A stretch of 64,000 nt of DNA, from the NCBI GenBank assembly GCA_964036665.1, contig OZ038526.1, positions 4,216,001 to 4,280,000 of the forward strand, in the 5' to 3' direction. Position 1 is the stretch's first letter; each line of letters opens with the position of its first letter. Positions 39,001 to 49,100 of the stretch are shown piece after piece. The notes below the pieces were generated by a model. It searched no databases, was not told where the DNA came from, and worked only from the letters and a program-made list of their open reading frames with translations. Origin of the DNA: Gordius sp. MW1 (Eukaryota; Nematomorpha; Gordioida; Gordea; Gordiidae). The translations under genes were made by a program, and so were the position numbers.

Positions 39001-42000
39001 AAAAAGCATCCCTAAAACTGAAAAGGGGCTAAAAACTAGAGTTTTCACATAATCGTCAAATTTTCGAAAGTAAACTTTGTTGCTAAATGGTGCTCTCGTA
39101 TTCGGAACTTGTTTGGCGATGGCAGCGCGTTTGGGACCTTAGGGAGATTGGAGAGAGGGAAATATTGTAATCACAAGGTCACCTATAATTACACATCGGA
39201 CTTTTATTGAATGCTAAATAGTTGTCATTTTCTAATTAAGCGTATTTTTTTGTATAAAATGAAATTACTAACTTGGAAAACCTATAAACATGTTTTAATT
39301 AAAAATATATTAAATTTATAAATACAATTAGGATTTAGAATATAACAAGTGGCATCTTAATTTAAAAATAACAATGTTTGACGGAAATCAAGGGGACTTA
39401 ATAAATTTGAAAGATATCATTCTTGATAACGATTTTGTTTCTGGCCTTGACACAAGTGCCCTTTTCCAAGGGAAATAGAGAGGGATATGGAGGAGAGATT
39501 ATGTTAGAAATACGTGTTTATCAATCTACCCTAATAATTAAGATAGCACCCTTTGGCTCTTCTGGGTGAAGTTATCTTCCGATCAATCTCATCATCACAT
39601 GTGGCACGCAGTCGGGGAGGGCAAGTCAAGTAGTCCCAGGAGGATATACGTTATTAAGGTTTCGATTAAAACTTAAATTCAAAAATCGCAACCCTAAATA
39701 TTTTGCAAAAAACTTCGTTAGGAAAGATCCAAGTTTTTCAAGCATTTCGTGGCCTTGAATTGGAAAAACAATCGAGTTACGTAGCGTTTCTTACTCGCTA
39801 ATTTTAAAATTATTGACTTCCGCTCAAATTCCCTCGAAAAACACTCCTATGATGTGTGACCAGTGGCTGTGGACTCATCAATCAACCAACGTTTAAGGAT
39901 TTACATTATATTTGTTTAATTAACCGTTATAACAACCACACAAGCTTGTCGCAGGCAGGACTTTAATTTTAAACGTGATTAAACTATTCGCGACACACCC
40001 TTCCCCCCCCCCCCCCCCTTCTCGAAAGTTGCCAAAATTTAGATAAAATTTGCTGGTTTGAGAAATTTCAAAATAGCTAAAAAGTGGGAACTGACTTGTG
40101 AGACTTTGCTCGGTCAAATTGAGGCACAGATGACCGATATTTATTTACACACGTTAATCAGTCAGATGTGGGGGGGGGGGGGTGGGGGTGGGTAGTTGTC
40201 AAGCGGGCGTCGCTTGAGTGGGACGTTTTAAATGTATCATTCATTATATCAGGTTATTAGTAGTATACGCGTGATTATGAATAATTCGGGCCATTTAGTG
40301 AAGTTTTAACTTAATAGCATGGCCCCCGTCAAAATAAAAAAAATAGGTGATATGGGGTTTAAACAGATTACTCCACATTTTGTAATTATCACATTATACA
40401 CCATAATATTTTGTACAATGTATTCGGAGCACGCCACTACTCTACCACTGCTTACCTTCCTTACATTATCTATATACGGGTTTTTAAAAGTATCGCGCAA
40501 AATTATTTAATTGCCATTTGGCACGGAACTTCTCCTAGCGCCATAAAACGTTTGCCGCTCGTTCGCTATCACAAGCACTTAATCTTCTATTACTTGCTCG
40601 GGGTGGTTGTGTGAGATTAAAGTAAAAAGGAACACAGAGTTTTAGGTCAAAAATATAGAGATTATTATTACTATAAGTTTAAGAGATTTCGTGTCGTTGA
40701 TAAACATTTAAACGCCTTACTTTAATTATGTATGGTTAAAATGTGAAGATCTCTTAAAATATCAATAAACGACGCTAACCTATTTTTGCCTCTTAACTTT
40801 TTTTCTTTAAAAAATTTTCAAGCTTTGTGCTATAACTACTTCTTGTGTTTTTTTTTATATATCATACCCCCTTTGATCATACCTTTACGATAAACGTTGA
40901 TACTATTAACTAATGTAAAAATTTGGTCCTTCTCTTTAATTTAGATTCATAAAGCAAAATTTTCCCCGCGGCAGAAAACATCTTAATTTGATTAAATGTG
41001 ATAAACTATGAGTAATTAAGACCGTTGTCGCCAAAAGTTTGCACATCCTAATTCTACTTCAAAAAAATGCACTTAAAAACTAATTAAAGCGCTCCCAAAA
41101 ATTAGATGGGCATCAGGGAAAGTTTGGTGCGAGGCGGCATCCTTTGACACCCATTGCATTCACAATTAACATGGCCCAATGTGAAATAGTTACACATTTT
41201 TAGGCGATTTTTAATTAAGTAATTGCGCAAGTTGAGACATAAAGCAGCCAGCCACCTAATCATGAGTGTGCCAGGATATAAGTTTGAATAAGGGGGAGCA
41301 ATAACGAGTTAGCCAGGGTAGATTTTTCAATTTTAAGGCATAAAATTATTAAATATATATAAAAAACTTCTGGATTAAGAGGGATCAGGCAACCGCCCTT
41401 CCCTGCCCTCACAACTTGTTTGTTTTGAAACCTAAGATGAGCGATTCCCTAATAATAATAATATTAGTTGTCACTTAGCGTTTTTCAGCACATATATAAA
41501 ATCTTTAATATTTGTAAACACCTTGACAAATATTTTGATGCTGACTAAATGATCAAGACTTTGTCATGATTGCCGACATTAGAAGAACATCGCGCCAAGT
41601 ACATTTTTGTCTCAGGTGACATATATTTTCTAATTTTTTTTCTAAACTTTCCTACCTCTCTATGGATTTATTCCCCCCCCCCCCCCCTTAATTAAATATT
41701 AATCGGTAGTGTTGAAGAATGGTAAATAATTCACCAATTATCTCTTTACCCTCTCTCTCTATCTTTTATTTTAAAAACATCTCCAAATTTTGTGCACAAA
41801 ACATTTTACAAGGACAAATGATAAATTATCCCTATAAACGTGTCTCATACAAGGCATAAGATTAAACGAGAGCTGCTTAAAAGTATATTGAAAATATCGA
41901 ACTTAAAGTCTTCGTTTGGCTTTAATAATGAAAATTTAATTAACTTTTCTCTTCTCGTCGTTGCGAGGACAAAGCTGCTCGGCTCTCAATATATGGCGAA

Positions 42001-45000
42001 ATTCATTTGTTACAGTCACTAAAAAATTTGTTATACCAACTGCTCATAAATTATACAAAATATTGGATATGAATTAATTTGTGCTAAATTTAATTTAAAA
42101 ATCGAACACTAATTATGTAATTTTTGTTGTCGTTTTAGCTTCCGAAGGGACAATACCCTGCATATTATAGACGTTGAAATTGGGGATTCCATCGACATTG
42201 TGTGTCCGGATTACGCGAAAAATCCCGACCAAGTCGAATACCACGCCGTATACATGGTAAATTGATTAAAAACCACTGCTCCACAAAGATAAAATGGCAT
42301 TTAATATTTTAAAAATATTTGACATTATCAAATAGGGTCAAAATATAATATAAATCAAATTAAGAATTATAAAAGTTAAATGCATTTAAGATTATCTCGG
42401 ATCAATCAGCGCTTTATAGTTTTCTTATTAAATAAATAAAGTAAAGGTATTGTTGGTTATATCTAAACTTTCTCAAGGGAAAGTTATATTGACAGAGAGT
42501 AAATAAAATTTGCATCACCTGCACAAACATTGATGGTCGTATGAAAGCCTTAAATGTTATGAAATAATCGTAAGTTAATTTAAAATCTATAAAAAAAAAC
42601 AATTGATCTGTCATAATTTATAAAAAAATGTCTTTTAAAATTAAAATGTCAAAATATTGGGAATAATCACTATTTGGGGTATATAGGATAAAGAAATTAA
42701 TTTAATAAGTCACCCATCGAGATTTCAGGAAAAACAGCTAGCAAGATGTGACAATTTTTTGAACGCATTGTAATTTTGTGCTTGCTTAAACACACGACAA
42801 AAAATGAAATTTATCCTTCATTCAAAATTTTTAACAGGCCAGAAAAAATAGGCAATTTATAATCCTGGGCTATGGTTTTTGCAATTGATTTGATCAAGTA
42901 ACGCTTAAATTGAATTCATTTAATTATACAATTTTTAATTAGATTTGTCAAATTCGTGACACACGAGACAACTCAATTTGTAATTTTGCACCATAAAAAT
43001 ATTAGTTATGAGTGTGGAGCCCCCCCCCCCCCCCATCTGTTTAGGGGTAAGGAAGGGAGGACATTTTAATTCACATCATAGGATGCCATCCTAGTTCAAT
43101 TTTTATTTTAATTAAATTTCTCTCCCTCCCCCACCCTTTTTATATAAATATCAATGCATTACCTCCTCGCCTTTAGTTTCCAACATTGTTTACCATTTTT
43201 GGTTGACTGAAGATATAATTATAACCTAATCCAGCTATCTTACCCCATCTTTCAATAACTCTGTTTTTTTCCGTTAAACTTTTTATTGATAGCGTTCCAC
43301 TTTTAACCACCCATTCTTCCTAAGACGGGAGGCAAAGACATATATCTTTCCAAATAGTTGAAAAGAAATTAGTCGATAAAGTGAAAGGAACATAAGTTCA
43401 CAATAATAATTTATTTTTGCAAAAAATAATAATTTTCAATTTATGGCCAATATTTACAAAAAATGTTATTTTGCCCCTCCCAAAATCATCATTACCCCCC
43501 TCTAATTCCAATCCTGGCTGCGCCCATGATAACTAATAATACTATATACTGGCGAGCAATTGTTTTTTACATTGAAATTGATCCCATATCTAACACAGCG
43601 TATTTGTTAATGTTTTAAGAATAATAAAACCTATGCGGATCAATTGATGAATAATGTAGCGCGCAATATATTGTAAAATAAGACAGAAAGCTTTGTCCTC
43701 TAAGTTATAAAATAAATTTCGAACGTTTGAATGCAATTATTTTATTTTAAATATGACCATTTCGTCACACCAATTTACTTAATTATCGCAATAAACCTGA
43801 TCGCCTTAACATAATTAATCATGGGCGTAGCCGGTGGGGACAGGGAGGGGCGGTTGCCCCCTCTAAATTGAAAAATTTGTTGAAATTTATTAAAATTATG
43901 GCTAAAATTTCAAAAAATGTTCATTTCGCCCCTCCCTAAATCATCGTGACAACCCTCTATGGCTATTCCCATGTAATTAATAATTCAGTTTGTATAAATT
44001 TTATCATGCATCCCATGTGTTACAGGTGACGAAAGAAGAGTATGACACTTGCCATATAATTCCAAATATGAACCCGTCCAAAACGCGTCTAATCCTCAAT
44101 TGTAGCGAGCCCACCAAAACACAGATATTCACCATTTCGTTCCGTGATTTCTCACCCATCCCGCAAGGCTTGGAATTTAAACGTGGCAATGACTATTACT
44201 TCATATGTAAAAATTTATGAATCATTTTAAATTATGTTTTTATTTATTATTCTAATGTAAAAATAAACAAAATGACTAAATGATACTTGCAGCGACTTCA
44301 AAGGGCACCTTAGAAGGGATCAACAATTTGGAAGGCGGCTATTGCGAAACCCATGCCATGAAGGTCATGTTCAAAGTTGGTCCGCGCCGAAAAACGAGTA
44401 ACACGATTAACAAATTTGATATTAATCATTAAATTATTTTTTACTTTATTAAAAAAATTAAAAATGTGATTTGCAGAAATACGTCCCAAACAAAAACCGA
44501 CCCAGGAATCTCCAAGTTTAGTGAATCAAAGAGCACATACCATAATGCCCCAACCACCTCGTTATTCGTCGTTTAAAATGTCACCTAATGGAAGAGATAC
44601 TAGTATGTTCTATTATGCTTTACTCCAAAAACGTGATTAAAATACAAATTAAATTAGGGTATCTGGAGTTTATATAACGGCTAGGTCTAAAAACCGCTTA
44701 AATTAATAATAATAATAATATGCAATTACGTCCTAATCCAAAAATGCATATTTATTGAATTATCACTATATTAATAATGCCCATGGGCGTAGCCAGGTTT
44801 TGGATTAAAGGGGTGGGGCGAAAGTTGTTTAAGTTCAATTAGGGGGGGGGGCAAAACATTTTTTTAATTTTTAACGAATTTTGTATTGAAATTTTTTTTT
44901 GTCATTTAGGGAGGGTGGCGGCCGCTCTCCTCCCTGGCTACGCCCATGATAATGCCCAAATTTTCATATTAAAATAGGCTTTTAAAGTAAAGATTTGCGC

Positions 45001-45648
45001 CTATAGTCAAAATTTTGAGTGGCCAGGCTCAGAAACTTTGACATTAGCAAATCATCATTACAATGTATTAAAAATTGTATCACAGCAACGACAGAACGGC
45101 CTCGCATGATGTTGATGGGAAGGGGAGGAGATCTCGATTCTCATGGGGCACCCGAGAGCGAAGAAGATCCCATTTACTATTACTACAATCACAACGATCG
45201 GGTCCCCTATGGACAAGATAGACCCAAAGAATTTGGTCCCGCTAATGGACACGACCCAATGGCACCCCATGATACGCGTGCTTACGATGATCGGCAACCG
45301 GCCCCAATTAATCGTGCGTCCCCTTACAATCCCCACAAACACAGCTTGAGGCCAATTATAACGGCGTACGGCCGACCGGTCCAAGAGCCCCCATCCCTAA
45401 ATGACCCCATGAATAATATCAAGAGGTCGGAGGAAGAAGAACGAATTTTGGAATCTTCCGTTAAAAGTCATCGGCCTGCGTCAGACCTTAGCCATGGTAA
45501 TAATAGAGGTGGAGCCCGTTTGGCTGCAGCATCCTCTGCGACAACAACACTCAACTTTTCAGCAGCTAGTCAAATGAAAATCTTGGTGTTCTGTACCAGT
45601 GTCGCGCTGTCGTGCCTTCAAATCTTATCTCACTTTGAGTTACGGTGA
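33076..45648 (+). CDS. Ephrin, GPI-anchored type (Eph receptor ligand)
   Basis: Six exons: 33076-33290, 42139-42256, 44026-44206, 44293-44397, 44477-44602, 45086-45648 (TGA at 45646), giving 435 aa. All junctions are GT-AG and phases agree. A hydrophobic segment near residues 30-45 serves as signal peptide. An in-frame stop at 33028 precedes the first ATG. The receptor-binding domain spans about 63-206: PIYWQQRNP, FRRDNT, HIIDVEIGDSIDIVCPDY, LEFKRGNDYYFIS and GGYCETHAMKV. The four conserved cysteines are at 94, 120, 137 and 189. A long polar linker rich in Tyr, Pro and Asp follows. The last 29 residues are small residues (SAAS), then a hydrophobic tail (ILVFCTSVALSCLQIL), as in a GPI-attachment signal with no cytoplasmic domain. 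Ephrins signal to Eph receptors at cell contacts, in axon guidance and boundary formation. An upstream exon at 23418 may provide an alternative start. The gene converges with the FAD synthase gene. Confidence 0.9.
33374..33548. mobile_element. Family A element in ephrin intron 1
   Basis: Left end CATAGGCGTAGCCAAGG, right end TGGTTACGCCCATG. It begins 84 bp past the donor of the ephrin exon, much as the 23601 copy sits just past the other first exon. Confidence 0.7.
35377..35541. mobile_element. Family A element in ephrin intron 1
   Basis: Both ends are intact (CATGGGCGTAGCCAGG and CCTGGCTACGCCCATG), with G and C runs inside. Flanks CTACCCCC and ACAACCCC are only partly alike. Confidence 0.75.
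38289..38357 (+). other. tRNA-like segment (SINE head or tRNA relic)
   Basis: TCGTCC at the 5' end pairs with GGACGA at the 3' end, 69 nt apart. GAGTTCAATCCCGG matches a polymerase III B box, and a weak A-box-like stretch lies near CACCAAGTTATTGG. It is followed after two A residues by a run of T, as in Pol III termination. The T stem and anticodon stem do not pair well, so a functional tRNA is unlikely. A tRNA-derived SINE fragment is more probable. Confidence 0.35.
41261..41415. mobile_element. Degenerate family A element
   Basis: The left end CATGAGTGTGCCAGG and inner parts TAAGAGGGATCAGGCAACCG and CCCTTCCCTGCCC resemble the family. The right terminus is absent. Confidence 0.45.
43440..43528. 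mobile_element. Family A right-half in ephrin intron 2
   Basis: The inner sequence TTTTGCCCCTCCCAAAATC and the right end CCTGGCTGCGCCCATG are present. The left end is missing. Confidence 0.6.
43820..43973. mobile_element. Family A element in ephrin intron 2, perfect 8-bp TSD
   Basis: Left end CATGGGCGTAGCCGG, right end TATGGCTATTCCCATG. The duplication TAATTAAT lies at 43812-43819 and 43974-43981. Its right boundary is only 52 bp before ephrin exon 3. Confidence 0.8.
44782..44948. mobile_element. Family A element in ephrin intron 5, perfect 8-bp TSD
   Basis: Full ends CATGGGCGTAGCCAGG and CCTGGCTACGCCCATG. The duplication ATAATGCC lies at 44774-44781 and 44949-44956. It sits in the last intron of the ephrin gene, 137 bp before the final exon. 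Confidence 0.85.
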
Positions 45649-46102
45649 CCTGACTTATTACCGTCTGGTAAAACTCGAGGGGCTAACACATGCCCCACAA
45701 AACATAATCATAAACATTGGCAATCAAGCTCATTCGGCAATGCATGATAGTCCTCTACCTTTGGAGACTTATGCCACAAAAGCATATTGATTGTGGAATA
45801 GCTGGGGCATTAACGTTCTTGGAAAGGTTAGAACGGTCGTCGTCGAGTCAAATTAAACGACATTAAATCCCCCCACCTTTGTACATTTCCCCCTTTTACC
45901 ATCCCCCCTAGAGCGTAGGCATTAATACCCTTATAAATCCTCATTCTCAAATTCCAACTCAAATACATACGTCATATTATAATCGCCTCACACCCTATAA
46001 GTACGTTTGGTCCCGACTGTAACACCAAATATATAAAAAAAAACTCCGTCTATAACCATATGTATTACTATAAACATATAGCGCTCAAAATATCGAAAAA
46101 TT

Positions 46103-46108
46103 AATAAA
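46103..46108 (+). promoter_or_regulatory. Candidate polyadenylation signal of the ephrin
   Basis: AATAAA lies 455 bp past the ephrin stop and just short of the FAD synthase stop on the other strand. It is the first exact hexamer I noticed on this strand after the stop codon. Transcript ends are not known. Confidence 0.35.
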
Positions 46109-46188
46109 TGGCAATATAATCGAACGATGAGTATTGGGGTTTATGATTAGATCAGTGTTTATAAATTAGTGCGAAAGAAGGATTATTT

Positions 46189-49100
46189 TTAGTAACGACC
46201 GTTCCTCTCGTGCAAAGATTCTTCCAGCAAATGAGCCGATTTGTAATCGATCATGCCGCGAGAATTTACGAAACGGAGGGATGCATTTGGGAAAGTATTG
46301 TCCATGCTTCCAATTGACGTGTACCTAAATAAACGAATTCTACGTGTATAACAATGCGTTGTGCACTCTATAATATTTGCTTAAATAACACACCTAATTT
46401 AAACTTGGGACTCTCATAAATCGAAAAAATGAAGTAATGTTAGAAGAGACACATAGAATATACATGGTCATGGGCGTAGCCAGGATTGCGTCTAGAAGGG
46501 GGCAATAATGATTTAGGGAGGGGCAAATAATAATTATTTAAAATTAAATTTTGAAGAATTTTTGTATCTAGAGGGGGGCCGCCGCTCCTCCCTGCTACCC
46601 CTGGCTACGTCCATGTATATCGTTAAACGTAAGATTAACTAATGTGGTTGGTGTGATTCTGACGCATGCCCTAATGGAGCAAATTAAAAAAAAATTAACG
46701 ATCCTTAACGATGGATATTTACCCTTTATCGTACAATGAACAATAGGGAATTTTTGTGTAATTGATAAATCCCCAAATGTCGCGATAACTCCAACCAAGG
46801 AGCGGGTTGACACGAACATATTCGGGCCATCCTGGATCAGTGGGACTGAATGCCTGTAATGTTCCTATAGTATGTCAAAAAGAGTTTTAATAATCTAGAA
46901 GTCTAACCTTTTAACATAGGATAGCTTATTTAAAAATCCGAGGGCTTTCAATTTGCTAAAAGAGTTCTTAGTACATAAAATATTATATTGATAGCTTATC
47001 AGATGTCTACATCATTTCATGAGCATTGGTTTGTAATAGAAATAAGGTTTTGTTTAAATTTGGAAGTCCCAAAAATCAATAAAATAAATTTATGATTTTA
47101 GACTTCAAAATGAATAGACATTTACACTCTAAGTAACAACAAAAAATTTTTAATAAGCTGTTTGAGAATATAAAAAAGTGATTTAAGGTTTATTCTAATT
47201 GTAAGTTTAAAAAACTGTAAAACATGCATTAATTGGCGAAATTGAACATATTTGTACATGTAAATTGATTGAAATTTTTTTTATCAATTTTAGCATACAT
47301 CAAATAGTAGCAAAGATGAAAAATTATAAACATATTCCCAAAGCCTGGAACTTAAGAAATCTCAAGAAAGTTCATTCTATCATAAACATGATTTTTCTGA
47401 TATCTGTCTCAATTAAAAATTCCGTGGCTCATATTAATAAAAAAATTAAAGTAGACCAGTCCCGGGGTCGGAACTCCTGGTTCCCATGACGATAGCTTTA
47501 GCTCGAGGACATAGCAACTTTAACTGGGCCAAAGCCTCTTTGTAGCTACCTTCGAGGATTATTAGATTGAACTTGTACCTAAAATGTAATATTAAAACTA
47601 AAAATACAAATCAAAAGACGCATAAATAATTATGCCAGCTATTAAAAACTAATCAATGGGTAATTTTAAACGATGCTGTCTAATCTATGGGCGTAGATAG
47701 CATTGCAATTAGAGGGTGGCAATAATAATTTAGGGAGGGGCAAAATGATTAATTTTTGAAATTTCAGCCATAGTTTTAATAAATTACAACAAATTTTTGG
47801 ATTCAGTGGAAAACCGCCCTTCCCTGCCCCCCCTTGGCTACGCCCATGTTTTAAACTAAGGGGTTTTTAAATATTATTGGATTTTAACCTTTGAGCGGTA
47901 TCCCATATAAAACTTTCAACTTCGGGGAACGGCATTCTTTGTCTAATATAAATGGCATTGAGTTTGGGGGATTCAGGCTGGTTTGTGGACGCAGAAAATA
48001 AAGGAGCCAATAGATTGTTTCTATTTGTTAATTATAAAGAAATTTTTAGCAATTTTAACCAAAAATATACCTATAATAATTTTTAAAAGATTTCACATTA
48101 TTACTTGATTAGAGTGGCGTACAAAATGTGCAATACGACGGAACAATCTTTTCCACCGTTAAAGGCGATACACACTTCATCGGGGTACCTGGAGTTTTAT
48201 GAATTAGTATCTAAAAGGCAATCTCAGCAAAAAACTTAATTTTTAAAAGAATCCGGTTAAAAATTACATATGAGGAGTGTTGGGCAATTAAACTATTATC
48301 ATTCACCCAATAATAATTCTGTGGCCACACTAGAAAATATTTATATGAATTCGAATAAATTTTCATTAACCCTCAAATATATATACTCTTCTGGTGAAAA
48401 GACGTCACCATTTCAAACCGATGAGACATGGGAAAAGTCAAACTAACGTAATGAGATCCAATAAAGAAACAATTGAGGATAAATAATCGCTTATTCATAA
48501 TTATTGATCAGTTGTTTTGACGAGAGTCCCGAAAATATTTATACAAATCATTCGTAGCACGACCTGGATCAGAGCTGGGTTATGTATTTTAACAAACTCG
48601 GACAGGGTCGAATAATAGCTTGACTTAACACACTTTTGTCATCTATCTTTCCACATTTTTGATAATCATTCATGATAAGGCTAAATAAATTATTTTAGTA
48701 ATGCTCCTGCGAATTCTTAAATCATAAATCATTACTGTATATCTAAAAGGGATTAATTGGGGTGAGAAAAACAACTTAAAATACCCTAAATTAGGGTATC
48801 ATTCACTTAAAAAGGCCTTACCGTTGATAAAAGATGGCGGGTAAATGGCAATTCTATTTTCGCAATTCCTTAACCTTATAACAATCTTTAAATCCAAATT
48901 AAAACCAATAGTTTTGAGAGCGTTTTTTTCTGCAGATCAGCTTCAATTAGAGCATATCTTAGTTGCAAGCATAAAATCATATTGGATCGCAAAGTCTAAT
49001 ACCTTACCTATAACGAGCGAGACAATCGTTTACGGTGTGCAATGATTCTTGAATTTCTTTTCTCAGGGTCGGGCTCAGGGTTTGGTCCTGCGCCATCTTA

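Larger units (their letters stand above)
33291..42138. other. Ephrin intron 1 (8.85 kb)
   Basis: Mostly non-repetitive DNA. Family A elements occur at 33374-33548, 35377-35541 and 41261-41415, and a tRNA-like segment at 38289-38357. It also has many mononucleotide G/C runs and CA microsatellites (near 34457-34476 and 36182-36194). No exon was recognised. Long, repeat-poor first introns often hold enhancers, but nothing specific can be named. Confidence 0.5.

Noticed and set aside
45058..45384. Open frame of 108 codons antisense to ephrin exon 6
   Set aside because: It is the reverse of a well-supported coding exon and carries no recognisable motif.
46724..46858. Acceptor ATTACAG at about 46853 for FAD synthase exon 12
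   Set aside because: It breaks the frame with exon 11. The acceptor just upstream (ATAG before 46864) keeps phase and gives [18 protein letters not shown], as in FLAD1.
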